From NCBI RefSeq assembly GCF_030542965.1, contig NZ_JAUAOA010000001.1:310001-374000 (forward strand): a stretch of 64,000 nucleotides of DNA, read 5' to 3'. Below, in pieces: positions 51,472 to 60,158 of the stretch. The first letter of the stretch is position 1, and each line of letters begins with the position of its first letter. A program made the translations under genes and the position numbers. Source of the stretch: Azotosporobacter soli. Its GTDB lineage: Bacteria > Bacillota > Negativicutes > SG130. The notes beneath the pieces were generated by a model. It was not told the DNA's origin. It saw only the letters and a list, made by a program, of their open reading frames with translations, and searched no databases.

Positions 51472-53454
51472 CTACTCCGGTTCAAAGCGGCCTTTGATCG
51501 CGGTGCCGGGATCGACGAGATCACGCGGCGGATAATCCTGTCCGACGCAGCGTCCGCTGCCGAGCGGCACCAGAGCCAAGCCCGCCTGCGAGAGGATTTC
51601 TCCGGCCTCGCGGATACTTTTGCCGCGCAGATTCGGTACCAGCACCTTGCCGGGCGGCACAACGACCGGCGTCGCATCGCTCTCGTCGCGTTTCGGCGGC
51701 AGTGCAGCCGGCATGCTGAGCGCTTTCGTCTCCGGCAACTGTCCGGCGCTGCCCTGCGGCGCGATGTTCAGATAGCGCAAAATCTGGCCGAGAATGTCGC
51801 CGGCAATCGGCGCGGCGATCTGACCGCCGTAATAAACGCCGTTCGGATCGTCGATGATTAAGAGGATAGAAACCTGCGGATTCTCGACCGGTCCGAAACC
51901 GGCAAATGAGGCGATATAGCGTCCTTTATAATAACCGCCCTGCGGATCGAGTTTCTCGGCCGTCCCAGTCTTACCGGCGATTCGGTAGCCCTTGACCGCG
52001 GCATTCTTGCCGCCGCCTTCCGAAACGACCTTTTCCATCAGCATCGCAATCGTCCTGGCCGTCTGCGTCGAGACGACCTGGCGCACCGATTCCGGCTCCG
52101 TCTTTTTCACCAGCGTGCCGTCACTGGCGCGAATCTCTTTCACGATATGCGGTTTTAGCAGCAGGCCATCGTTCGCAATCGCTGAAATGCCCGCAATCAG
52201 CTGCAGCGGCGTAACGGCGATACTCTGTCCGATCGCCATCGTCGCCACATCGGACGGACGCATGTCTTTCGCTTCAAAGAGCAGCCCTTCCTCTTCGCCC
52301 GGCAGTTCGATCCCGGTCGAATGTCCGAAACCGAAGGCCTTCGCATAATCGCACAGTCTTTGCGCACCGACTCTTAGGCCAACTTCGACGAAACCGGTAT
52401 TGAGCGATTGTTTGAAGATATCGGTAAACGGCACATTGCCGTAGCTGTCGCCGCTCCAGTTCTGTATCCGCCGGTCGCCAACCTGGATATAGCCTTTATC
52501 GAAAAAGCGTTCATCCGGACTTACTTCGTTTTCCTGGATCGCCGCCGCCGTTACCAGCGCCTTAAACGTCGAACCCGGCTCATAAATGAAATTCACCGCC
52601 CGGTTGCGCCAGCTGGCGGAATTCGATTGCCCGAAACGGTTCGGATTGAAGGTCGGGCGGCTGGCCATCGCCAGCACTTCGCCCGTTTTCGGATTCATCA
52701 CAATCAGCGTCGCAGCCTGCGCTCCCGTTGTCGCCATCGCCTTATCCAGTCCCTGCTCCGCGAGAAACTGGATGTTGCTGTCGAGCGTAAGAAAGACATT
52801 TTGCGTCCGCTTTTGCGCCGCGAAAGTAAAGATCGATTTAAAGATCGGTATGCCGCGCACATCGGTATCGACAAGCTGTTCCGTCCACGAGCCTTTGATC
52901 GTCTTATCGAGCGACAACTCAAGCCCATCCAGTCCGGTATCGTCCGTACCGACGAAGCCGATGACCTGCGCCGCCAGAGAGCCGCTCGGATAATAACGCT
53001 TGCTTTCATCCATGAAACCGAAACCGCTCAGATGGTTTTCTTTCATCACCCGTTTGACCTGTTCCGTCATTTCCGGCTCCATCGTCCGTCGCACCCAGAC
53101 GAAGCGTCCTTTCAGACTGATCAATTCGTGCAGCTCTTCGGTCTTCATGCCGAGCACCGGCGCCAGCAAAGCCGCCGTCTGATCCGCATCCTTGATGCCT
53201 TCCGGATCGGCAAACAGCGATTTATTAACATTGCTGACCGCCAGTTCACGCCCGCCGCGGTCATAGATCGTGCCGCGCGGCGAATGCAGGCGTTTGCTTT
53301 CGCGCAATTGGCTCTGCGCCTTGGCCGCCATCAGCGGCCCTTCCCAAAATTGAATCCGCGCCAATTTTCCGAGTAGTACTAAAAAGACAAGAACCAGCAG
53401 GATCATCATCCAGGCAATCCTTTTCTGCAGTCCCTGCGCTCGTTTCAACATCAT
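51472..53454 (-). CDS. Class B penicillin-binding protein with PASTA domain (SpoVD/FtsI type)
   Basis: A 660-residue membrane-anchored peptidoglycan transpeptidase. A transmembrane helix (about 13-33) is followed by the dimerisation domain with RGTIYDRGGRELA. The catalytic triad motifs are SxxK at Ser295-Lys298 (EPGSTFK), SLN (in KQSLNTGF) and KTG in AGKTGTAEK. One PASTA domain fills about 588-655 (VPNLRGKSIREAGEILSQAG). Layout matches SpoVD or PBP2 of division; single-PASTA plus the FtsW-like gene about 2.6 kb downstream suggests septal or spore wall synthesis. The start is TATGTTCATC context ATG 53454, next to another ATG. Confidence 0.9.
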   Translation of the reverse strand: MMLKRAQGLQKRIAWMMILLVLVFLVLLGKLARIQFWEGPLMAAKAQSQLRESKRLHSPRGTIYDRGGRELAVSNVNKSLFADPEGIKDADQTAALLAPVLGMKTEELHELISLKGRFVWVRRTMEPEMTEQVKRVMKENHLSGFGFMDESKRYYPSGSLAAQVIGFVGTDDTGLDGLELSLDKTIKGSWTEQLVDTDVRGIPIFKSIFTFAAQKRTQNVFLTLDSNIQFLAEQGLDKAMATTGAQAATLIVMNPKTGEVLAMASRPTFNPNRFGQSNSASWRNRAVNFIYEPGSTFKALVTAAAIQENEVSPDERFFDKGYIQVGDRRIQNWSGDSYGNVPFTDIFKQSLNTGFVEVGLRVGAQRLCDYAKAFGFGHSTGIELPGEEEGLLFEAKDMRPSDVATMAIGQSIAVTPLQLIAGISAIANDGLLLKPHIVKEIRASDGTLVKKTEPESVRQVVSTQTARTIAMLMEKVVSEGGGKNAAVKGYRIAGKTGTAEKLDPQGGYYKGRYIASFAGFGPVENPQVSILLIIDDPNGVYYGGQIAAPIAGDILGQILRYLNIAPQGSAGQLPETKALSMPAALPPKRDESDATPVVVPPGKVLVPNLRGKSIREAGEILSQAGLALVPLGSGRCVGQDYPPRDLVDPGTAIKGRFEPE

Positions 53455-53570
53455 GATGAACTATGTTCCTTTCTTCACTTGGCAGCATCGCTCCACTTTG
53501 TCACAATCCTCTTTGATTCGTCGTTCGTTGCGCTTTTCCTGCTGCGTAGCGTGCGGCACGCGCGAGAAAA

Positions 53571-53595
53571 AACCCCCGCCGGACCGGCGGGGGTT
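53571..53595 (-). terminator. GC-rich intrinsic terminator after a 51-residue gene
   Basis: AACCCCCGCCGG (53571-53582) pairs perfectly with CCGGCGGGGGTT (53584-53595); on the minus strand a run of T follows. It lies 10 bases past the stop codon of the small gene, confirming that transcript's end. Confidence 0.85.
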
Positions 53596-53604
53596 AAAAG
53601 ACCG

Positions 53605-53760
53605 TCAGGACATTTTACGCCCGCGATCCGTTTGCTTCAATTCTTTATCCAAGAGCGTCTTGAAATCGGCTGCCGCTTTCTTGCGCTGCGCAAGTGATGT
53701 GCCGCGCGGCTCGCGCTTCGTCAACTCCGATGGATGCGTCGATGTGATGCGACCTATCAA
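53605..53760 (-). CDS. Small protein of unknown function, 51 residues
   Basis: A TTG-initiated frame on the minus strand with AAGGGGGCGG six bases upstream and a strong terminator after it. It encodes a basic, soluble protein starting MIGRITSTHPSELTKREPRG and ending in an amphipathic helix (AAADFKTLLDKELKQTDRG). I do not recognise it; the F-x-x-L-L-x-K-E-L pattern is faintly like flagellar or scaffold-type helices but that is weak. It lies between the PBP gene and the NamZ-like gene. The gap 53761-53820 holds nothing. Confidence 0.55.
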   Translation of the reverse strand: MIGRITSTHPSELTKREPRGTSLAQRKKAAADFKTLLDKELKQTDRGRKMS

Positions 53761-53820
53761 AACTACCGCCCCCTTTGCAGCTAGCTGTTATAGATAGTAT
53801 CGTACACTTTTTTTATTTAC

Positions 53821-55092
53821 TTAAGGCTTATATAAATAAAAAATCTCCGCCTGCTTTTGAAACTGTTCCGCTTCCCGCTTCCAAAACGTCTTTATTTCTT
53901 CCAGACTATAACGTCCGCTGCGCAGCCGGTCTTCGCCGCTGATCAGATCGATCATGCCTTCACCGTAACCTCGGTTGTAACGGAAGTCCACGCCGCCGCT
54001 CTCTTTGATCTGATAGAGCAGCGTAAGCGCCGTCTCGAGTGCACGATACTTTTTCGCATCCGTCACGTGGATCTGTACGCCGCCGCAGACTTCGCCCTGG
54101 TACAATCCGAAACGGGGCACAAAATACGCTGCGCGAAAATGCACACCGGGAAGTTTTTTCGCATTCATGTCATCGGCCAGGCTGTCGGCTCTCAACCACG
54201 GCGCACCAACAAGTTCGAACGGACGCGTCGTACCCACCCCTTCGGAGACGTTCGTGCCGCCGAACAGTCCGGTGCCCGAATAGACCAGTGCGCTATCGGG
54301 CGTAGGTATGTTCGGCGACGTCATGATCCAGGGCAGTCCGGTATCGGCAAACAGCATACTGCGCCGCCAGCCGGTCATCGGCACGACTTCGAGCTTGCAA
54401 TGAATGCCGAACGACTCATTGAACAGACGCGCCAATTCGCCGACGGTCATGCCATGCCGGATTGGAATCGGATACATGCCGATGAACGAAGTGAAGCCCG
54501 GTTTGAGCACCGGCCCCTCCACCATTCCGCCCGCTGGATTGGGCCGGTCAAAGACGACGAAGGTCTTCCCCTGTTCACGACAGCTCTCCATAGCATAGGC
54601 CATCGTATAAATATAAGTATAGGAACGCGAACCGACATCCTGAATGTCAAACGCCAGCACATCGATGTCGGCGAGCATCGCCGCGCTCGGTTTCTTCGTA
54701 TCGCCGTACAGGCTGTAGACCGGCAGTCCGCTGCGTAAGTCGGTATAGGAGCCGACCGCTTCGCCGGCCGGACGATCGCCCCAAAGCCCATGCTCAGGCG
54801 AGTAGAGCGTCGTCAGATTGGTCTTGGCTGCCAACACCTCGACGCTCGACTTGTAATCGCTCGTCATTCCGGTCGCGTTGGTGATCAAGCCTACGCGCTT
54901 ACCCGCAAAAAGCGGCAGGTACTGATCCAGATTATCGATGCCCAGCCTGACCACCGTTTTCTCCGGCGCTGCAGTTACTTGAACTAAGGGCGGCGCAGCC
55001 TTGGGGGGCAATTTCGCCGCTTCCGCGCCCGCCGTGAAGAAGGCCAGACTGCCAAGCAGCAACGCCAGCAAGCAACCGTTTCTCTTATCCAT
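53821..55092 (-). CDS. DUF1343 exo-N-acetylmuramidase (NamZ-like)
   Basis: A 423-residue secreted protein of the DUF1343 family, in which B. subtilis NamZ (YbbC) releases terminal N-acetylmuramic acid from peptidoglycan fragments. A signal peptide (GCLLALLLGSLAFFTAGAEA, then A) precedes the mature domain. Motifs seen are GLITNATGM, YSPEHGLWGD, FDIQDVGSRSYTYIYTM, FDRPNPAGG and TSPNIPTPDSALVYSGTGLF. It probably serves wall-fragment recycling with other wall genes nearby. It is monocistronic, with its stop near 53821 and no obvious terminator beyond the small gene. Confidence 0.9.
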   Translation of the reverse strand: MDKRNGCLLALLLGSLAFFTAGAEAAKLPPKAAPPLVQVTAAPEKTVVRLGIDNLDQYLPLFAGKRVGLITNATGMTSDYKSSVEVLAAKTNLTTLYSPEHGLWGDRPAGEAVGSYTDLRSGLPVYSLYGDTKKPSAAMLADIDVLAFDIQDVGSRSYTYIYTMAYAMESCREQGKTFVVFDRPNPAGGMVEGPVLKPGFTSFIGMYPIPIRHGMTVGELARLFNESFGIHCKLEVVPMTGWRRSMLFADTGLPWIMTSPNIPTPDSALVYSGTGLFGGTNVSEGVGTTRPFELVGAPWLRADSLADDMNAKKLPGVHFRAAYFVPRFGLYQGEVCGGVQIHVTDAKKYRALETALTLLYQIKESGGVDFRYNRGYGEGMIDLISGEDRLRSGRYSLEEIKTFWKREAEQFQKQAEIFYLYKP

Positions 55093-55126
55093 ACTCTCTT
55101 CGCCTCGCTTTCCGCCTTAAAAAGAA

Positions 55127-55152
55127 AAGCGCCCGCCTGCCGGCAGGCGCTT
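55127..55152 (-). terminator. Terminator after the Rossmann-chemoreceptor gene
   Basis: On the minus strand AAGCGCCTGCCGG/CAGGC...GCGCTT forms a GC-rich stem with a small bulge, followed by TTCTTTTT. It lies 5 bases from the stop codon. Confidence 0.7.
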
Positions 55153-55157
55153 CTCTC

Positions 55158-55844
55158 TTAGCGTATCCCTGTGATTAATTCTTCGCCAGCGTGTTTTTCG
55201 GTCACGCGGGCCGTTTCTTCGATGCCGGTGATGATGCCCTGCATTGAGTTTTCGATGTTTTGCAGGATCGTGTTGATCTTTTTGGTCGCTTCCACACTGT
55301 CTTCGGCCAGTTTGCGCACTTCATTCGCGACTACCGCGAAACCGCGTCCCTGTTCGCCTGCACGCGCCGCTTCGATCGCGGCGTTAAGGCCGAGCAGATT
55401 GGTCTGCTGCGAGACCTTATTGATGAAACCGATCACCTCATGCGTATTGCTGATATGGCCTTTCGCGTCATTGACCGACTTCGTCAGCACTTCGACCTTG
55501 CCATGCAATTCTTCCTGCATCAGCGTTTGCGATTTCACCAGATGATACATCATTTGCGCAATAAACGCGTCGACCAGTTTTACACCCTCGCCCTTATGCT
55601 CTTCGATCAGGCGATTTACTTCCTCATTGCCGGTAATATTCAGGACAACCGTAACCGCTTCCAGTTTCAGCGCCTCTTTCACATCGGCAAAGGTACGGAT
55701 GCCCAGCTTTTTCGCCAACTGGATCGCAACCGCCTCGCTTTTCGGATCTACGACCCCGACGACCGACACGTCCTTTACCTTGCGGCACAATTCAAGAATT
55801 CCCGCGCCGCCGCGGCCGCCGCCTACCAATAACACATTGATCAC
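55158..55844 (-). CDS. Rossmann-fold domain fused to a short chemoreceptor signalling domain
   Basis: A 228-residue soluble fusion. The first 100 residues are an NAD(P)-binding-like Rossmann domain: VGGGRGGAG at 7-15, Asp33 at the end of beta-2, and [13 protein letters not shown]. The rest is a truncated methyl-accepting signalling domain with the hairpin-tip sequence [18 protein letters not shown] at about 155-172. The domain has only about 110 residues, so adaptation regions are incomplete. No membrane segment is present. It begins at GTG 55844, which overlaps the stop of a 60-codon cysteine frame, and GGAGGG is six bases upstream. Likely a cytosolic receptor sensing a nucleotide or redox state. 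Confidence 0.88.
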   Translation of the reverse strand: MINVLLVGGGRGGAGILELCRKVKDVSVVGVVDPKSEAVAIQLAKKLGIRTFADVKEALKLEAVTVVLNITGNEEVNRLIEEHKGEGVKLVDAFIAQMMYHLVKSQTLMQEELHGKVEVLTKSVNDAKGHISNTHEVIGFINKVSQQTNLLGLNAAIEAARAGEQGRGFAVVANEVRKLAEDSVEATKKINTILQNIENSMQGIITGIEETARVTEKHAGEELITGIR

Positions 55845-56023
55845 GCCATACCCTCCCCATTCTCGTCAAACGCTGTAAGCAAAAGACTGCCGCAGGTTTC
55901 AAGCTGCCGCAAGAGCAGACGTTCCCGTTTTTGCAAACGATCACTCCGTCCACAGCAGTTGAAGCCTTCACAGCAGTCTCTGGCTCCGATTATGACAGCG
56001 CCGCCCTCCGGCAAATATTGCAA
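55841..56023 (-). CDS. Possible small CC-CC protein translationally coupled to the Rossmann receptor
   Basis: A 60-codon TTG-initiated frame ending in TGA that overlaps the receptor's GTG. It has a double pair of cysteines ([10 protein letters not shown], residues about 17-26) and one more Cys, followed by a charged amphipathic helix. A TATAAT about 15 bases upstream leaves almost no leader, and no clear ribosome binding site precedes the TTG. It could be a real small protein or merely leader sequence; the codons look coding-like. Confidence 0.35.
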   Translation of the reverse strand: MQYLPEGGAVIIGARDCCEGFNCCGRSDRLQKRERLLLRQLETCGSLLLTAFDENGEGMA

Positions 56024-56080
56024 ATATTGCGATGAAACCTATTATACTATATTACTGCAGCGCCGCACAGTATCTTTAAT

Positions 56081-57256
56081 TTATTTCACCCGACTAAGAC
56101 GACGTGATTGCTGCAAGCGCTCACGCACCCCACCGGGCAGAGTCGCTTCCGGTTCCGCAGGACGGACGCCCTGCCGATTGACATTCAGCAGAAGGCCGAT
56201 CGCCGTCATATTCACCAGGAGCGACGTTCCGCCGAAACTGATGAACGGCAGCGGCACGCCGACCACCGGCAAGAGGTTCGTGACCATCGCCATATTGATC
56301 ATTCCCTGTCCGACGATCAGAAAAACGACGCCCATCGCAAGGAATTTTCCGTATGCATCGCGCGCCTGTAGTGCAATCTTGATGCCATGGTAACCAAGCG
56401 CAAGAAAAAGCAGCAGCACCGCCGCCGCGCCGACAAAGCCCATTTCCTGGCAGAGTACGGCAAATGCGAAGTCGGTATGCGCTTCCGGCAGATAATCGAA
56501 CTTGCTCGCACCCATGCCGAGGCCCGAACCCCAAAAGCCGCCGGAACCGATCGCCAAGAGCCCCTGCACGGCCTGATAGCCGATGCCGTCCTTAAAATCC
56601 CAGGGATTCTGCCAGGCATAGTAGCGCTCTGCGCGGTAGGCGGCCGAAAACGTCAGATAGTAGCCCAGACCGCCGCCGATCGCGCCAAGGATCACCAAGT
56701 ACTCGAACGCCATTCCGCCCAGCACCTGCAGGCCAAGCGCGATTCCGACGATGATCACGGCCGTCCCCATGTCCGGCTGCTTCAGGACGATCCCGCCCAA
56801 CAGCAGCGCCAGTAAGAGCGGCGCCGTAAAGAGCGGTATCCTGCGCCCGCGCTCCGCCAAGCGGCCGAGATAAACCGCGCTGAACAGCATCACGGTGAAT
56901 TTTGCCAGTTCCGACGGCTGAAACTGAAAGCCGAGATTCAGCCAACGTCTTGCGCCGTTGACCTCGACGCCGATAAAATGAACGGCAACGAGCATCGCGA
57001 ACGTGACCAGGCCGAGCGGAAAAACGGCATTTTGCCAACGCTTATAATCGGTTCGGATCATGATCAGCATAAAGAGCATGCCGATCGCCGCCGATAAGAG
57101 ATGGCGCTTCAAAAAATAATAACTGTCGCCTAAATTTTGTCCCGCATGAACAAAGCTCGCACTGAAAATATTAAGCGCGCCGAACATGAAGAGCAGCAGC
57201 GTAATCCAGCCTACGGCCTCACCGTGGCTCACCCACAAACGCGGCAGCCATTTCAT
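56081..57256 (-). CDS. FtsW/RodA/SpoVE-family peptidoglycan glycosyltransferase
   Basis: A 391-residue SEDS protein with about ten transmembrane helices that polymerises lipid II. Family motifs are GVEVNGARRWLNLGF, FQPSELAKF, QPDMGTAVI, LPEAHTDFAFAVLCQEMG and GVPLPFISFGGTSL. The GARRWL loop, the conserved Asp of QPDMGTA and the last motif point to FtsW or SpoVE and not RodA. It lies downstream of the trmB gene and may pair with the class B PBP at 51472. No clear operon partner is adjacent: trmB is 22 bases upstream, so the two could be cotranscribed. Confidence 0.92.
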   Translation of the reverse strand: MKWLPRLWVSHGEAVGWITLLLFMFGALNIFSASFVHAGQNLGDSYYFLKRHLLSAAIGMLFMLIMIRTDYKRWQNAVFPLGLVTFAMLVAVHFIGVEVNGARRWLNLGFQFQPSELAKFTVMLFSAVYLGRLAERGRRIPLFTAPLLLALLLGGIVLKQPDMGTAVIIVGIALGLQVLGGMAFEYLVILGAIGGGLGYYLTFSAAYRAERYYAWQNPWDFKDGIGYQAVQGLLAIGSGGFWGSGLGMGASKFDYLPEAHTDFAFAVLCQEMGFVGAAAVLLLFLALGYHGIKIALQARDAYGKFLAMGVVFLIVGQGMINMAMVTNLLPVVGVPLPFISFGGTSLLVNMTAIGLLLNVNRQGVRPAEPEATLPGGVRERLQQSRRLSRVK

Positions 57257-57277
57257 AGCGTCCGCCTCCCCTTCTTT

Positions 57278-57925
57278 TTACTTCGCAAAGCGTGCTTCGC
57301 AGCGGTTGATCGGCGTCCCCAGCGCGCTGAACTTGCGTTCGTATTCCGTCATCACATTGTCCTGCCAATCTTCGCTGTGCAAATCATAGGAGACCTTCAC
57401 CAGTTCCAGTCCGTTCGCCGCAAATTCTTCCAAGGAAAAATCGAAGAGCGGACGGTTGTCGGTCTTGAACCAGATATCGCCCTGCGCCGCCAAAACTTCA
57501 CGATAGCGCGCCAAAAAACGCGCATGCGTCAGACGCCGTTTGGCATGGCGGACCTTCGGCCAGGGATCGCAAAAATTGATGAACAAGCGATCCATTTCCC
57601 CCGGCGCGAAGAATTCAGTCAAACGTCCGACGTCGGCCAACAGCAGGCGCAAATTGACGAGTTTTTGCTCCGCCGCCCGTTTTACCGCCTGGTAGATGAC
57701 ATCCTGCTGCCCTTCGATGCCGATGAAGAGAATATCAGGATGACGCGCCGCCATCTCGGTAATAAATGAACCTTTTCCGGTACCCACTTCGACGTGCAGC
57801 GGTCCTGCCGCGGCAAAACGCTGACGCCAGCGCCCCCGGCAATCTTTGTCCTCATGTTCGCGGACGAGAATATCGTTGAATTGATCGAGCGCTTCGCCGA
57901 TCCATGGTTTTTTTCGTAATCGCAT
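57278..57925 (-). CDS. trmB: tRNA (guanine-N7-)-methyltransferase TrmB
   Basis: A 215-residue SAM-dependent enzyme that methylates G46 of tRNA. Motifs: VEVGTGKGSFI, FIGIEGQQDVI, INFCDPWPKVRHAKRRLT and FKTDNRPLFDFSL, all characteristic. It starts at ATG 57925 with GAGCGAGGA upstream; a 14-codon extension to 57967 is not supported. It is followed after 22 bases by the FtsW-type gene on the same strand. Length matches the family. Confidence 0.95.
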   Translation of the reverse strand: MRLRKKPWIGEALDQFNDILVREHEDKDCRGRWRQRFAAAGPLHVEVGTGKGSFITEMAARHPDILFIGIEGQQDVIYQAVKRAAEQKLVNLRLLLADVGRLTEFFAPGEMDRLFINFCDPWPKVRHAKRRLTHARFLARYREVLAAQGDIWFKTDNRPLFDFSLEEFAANGLELVKVSYDLHSEDWQDNVMTEYERKFSALGTPINRCEARFAK

Positions 57926-58005
57926 AGTCATTCCTCGCTCTATTGATAATGCAGGCAGCAACGCCATAGACAGCAGAATCTTATCACAATCTTCCCTGTA
58001 AAGAC

Positions 58006-58037
58006 AAGAGGCTGTCTCGATTTTGAGACAGCCTCTT
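58006..58037. terminator. Hairpin terminator after the enhancer-binding-type regulator
   Basis: AAGAGGCTGTCTC (58006-58018) pairs with GAGACAGCCTCTT (58025-58037) around GATTTT. The T-run on either side is poor. It shares GGCTGTCTC with the hairpin at 9923-9975. Confidence 0.6.
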
Positions 58038-58041
58038 CGCT

Positions 58042-59949
58042 TTAATTCTGCTTATCCAAACCGAATTTTTTCAGATAACGGTAGAGCGTAACCCGGCTGA
58101 CGTCGAGCATATTGGCCAGACGGCTGATGTTGCCGCCGGCCGCTTTCCAGACATCGATGAAGATTTCTTTGTCTTCTTTCCATTCGTTGCCGATACCGGT
58201 ATCTCCCAGTAAACTTATATCGTTCGTGGCAATGACATTGCCGTTGGTGCTGAAGAATGCCTGTTCAACGACGCCCTGCAATTGCTTGATATTGCCCGGC
58301 CAGTCATAGGACATCAGCAGTTCGGCCGCTTCGGGCTGCAGGCGTTTTTCCGGCAGGCTGTGCTGTTCGGCCAGTTCCCCGATGATATGTTCCGCCAGCA
58401 GCGGAATATCGTCGCGCCGCGAACGCAGCGGCGGAATCCGGATCGTGCTGCGCGAGATCAGTTCATGCAGCGCGCCTTCGAACGCGCCTTTTTCCGTCAG
58501 ACGCTTTAAGTCCAGATCGCAGGCCGCGATGATGCGGATGTCAAAATGACGGCGCACCGTTTCGCCGACACGGCTCAATTCCTTGCTGCGCAAAGCTCCG
58601 GCCAGACGCTGTGCGACATGCGACGGCAGCTTCTCCACTTCATCCAAGAACAGTGTGCCGCCATTGGCCAGTTCGAGTTTGCCCGGACGCCCTTCATAGC
58701 CGTCGTCAGCGATGCCGAACAATTCGTCTTCGAGCACTTCCGGCAGCATATCGCCGCATTTCATCGAAATAAGCGGCCCTGCCGCACGTCCGCTGGCCTG
58801 ATGAATGGCATGCGCCAGACGCTGCTTGCCCGTACCGGCTTCGCCCTGCAGCAGGACGTGATTGTTGTTCTTGGCGACACGCGCTGCTTTTTCCTTCATC
58901 GTAAGGAAGACCGAGGCCTGCCCGACCATGCTGGAGAGGCTGTAGCGCGCCTTGTAGCCGACCGCATGCGCGACCAGCGTCCTTAGATCTTCAATCGGCA
59001 GCGATACCGCGACAACGCTGGCGACGCCTTTGTCCGTCTCCATCGGCACCACGGTCGTGATATCCTCGTACGTCTTTTTCGGCGTAATCCAAGTCACTTC
59101 TTTATTATAAGAAGGAATGCCTTTGAAACCTTTATAAATCGGCGTATGGCGATAATTCAGCACTACGTCGCTGAGGTTGGGCGGCCGTTCATCACTGCCC
59201 ATCGCGTCAATGCCGGCGAGGCGGCTTTGCCCTAATTTATTCGTATATACGACTTCACCGTTCGGTTCGACATGGTAGACGGCAAACGGCACGGCATCGA
59301 GGATCGCGTGACGCGCTTTCAACTGTTCCTGCACCGCCAGATGACTTTCCATACCGTACTTGATGCTGACCAGCAGCGCCACGACCGCGCTGTAAGGCAG
59401 GCTTTCCTGTTCTACCGATACGATCGTCACGATATATTTCAGTTCGCCATCGAGCATGATCGGAACCGAGCAGGCGTCTCCGTTATGACCTTCTTCCTGC
59501 CACATTTCAGCACCGAAGACGAGAAAAGGCACCTTGCGTTCACTCGCAATGCTGATGCTTGACGTCCCGATATCCTGTTCCGCCAGACGCGCGCCTTCCA
59601 ATTCGCCCGGCGTGCGCTGAAAAAACGGCATCGCATAGTTTTTCAGCACATAACTCTCGGCATCCAATAAGAGCATGCTCAAATTATATACATTGAAATG
59701 CTCCCGCGTCTCGTGGTACATGCCTTCCAGATAGGTCATCGCCGGCTGATGCTGCCGTCGTCTGCGCTCCAGTTCATCGCGGCTCAAACGGACGTTGACC
59801 TTGAAGCGATCCGCCTTGACGCCCAGGCGTCGGCTTTGTTGCCAGGACTGAGCGATCCAGGGGTGGACATTCGGGTCCAACACTCCGTCCTCCATGAATT
59901 TCCGATAATAAATTTCCAGTTTTTCTTTACTCCGCCGTTCTCGAATCAT
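58042..59949 (-). CDS. Enhancer-binding-type regulator lacking the sigma-54 GAFTGA loop
   Basis: A 635-residue AcoR-like regulator. It has an N-terminal GAF-like sensing domain (about 75-235), a PAS domain (about 240-340), an AAA+ domain (about 365-590) and a Fis-type helix-turn-helix (about 595-632, NISRLANMLDVSRVTLYRYL). Walker A is GEAGTGKQ and Walker B LFLDEVEK. The GAFTGA loop that contacts sigma-54 is missing: the sequence goes from LFG (410-412) through IADDGYEGRPGKLELANGG. It probably cannot activate sigma-54 promoters and may act on sigma-A ones, like TyrR. ATG 59949 has GGAGG seven bases upstream. Confidence 0.9.
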   Translation of the reverse strand: MIRERRSKEKLEIYYRKFMEDGVLDPNVHPWIAQSWQQSRRLGVKADRFKVNVRLSRDELERRRRQHQPAMTYLEGMYHETREHFNVYNLSMLLLDAESYVLKNYAMPFFQRTPGELEGARLAEQDIGTSSISIASERKVPFLVFGAEMWQEEGHNGDACSVPIMLDGELKYIVTIVSVEQESLPYSAVVALLVSIKYGMESHLAVQEQLKARHAILDAVPFAVYHVEPNGEVVYTNKLGQSRLAGIDAMGSDERPPNLSDVVLNYRHTPIYKGFKGIPSYNKEVTWITPKKTYEDITTVVPMETDKGVASVVAVSLPIEDLRTLVAHAVGYKARYSLSSMVGQASVFLTMKEKAARVAKNNNHVLLQGEAGTGKQRLAHAIHQASGRAAGPLISMKCGDMLPEVLEDELFGIADDGYEGRPGKLELANGGTLFLDEVEKLPSHVAQRLAGALRSKELSRVGETVRRHFDIRIIAACDLDLKRLTEKGAFEGALHELISRSTIRIPPLRSRRDDIPLLAEHIIGELAEQHSLPEKRLQPEAAELLMSYDWPGNIKQLQGVVEQAFFSTNGNVIATNDISLLGDTGIGNEWKEDKEIFIDVWKAAGGNISRLANMLDVSRVTLYRYLKKFGLDKQN

Positions 59950-60116
59950 GCACAATCCTCCATCTGACACAATCATGATGAATGTTTCAAAAAAATCATA
60001 CCACAAAACCTCGTAAATGCCTATACCAGAAAATCCAGTACTCCCATATATCCGCTTGAGAAAGATGGTCGCAGCGCGGCGCTTGCCTTCGCTTTAATTT
60101 TTGTAAACCCGGACGA

Positions 60117-60148
60117 GAAAAAAGGCCGCCGTCAAAAATGACGACAGC
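60117..60148 (-). terminator. Terminator after the H-NOX chemoreceptor
   Basis: On the minus strand AGGCTGTCGTC pairs imperfectly with GACGGCGGCCT around ATTTTT, followed by TTTTTCTCG. It lies about 10 bases past the stop codon. Confidence 0.6.
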
Positions 60149-60158
60149 CTCTCGCGAC

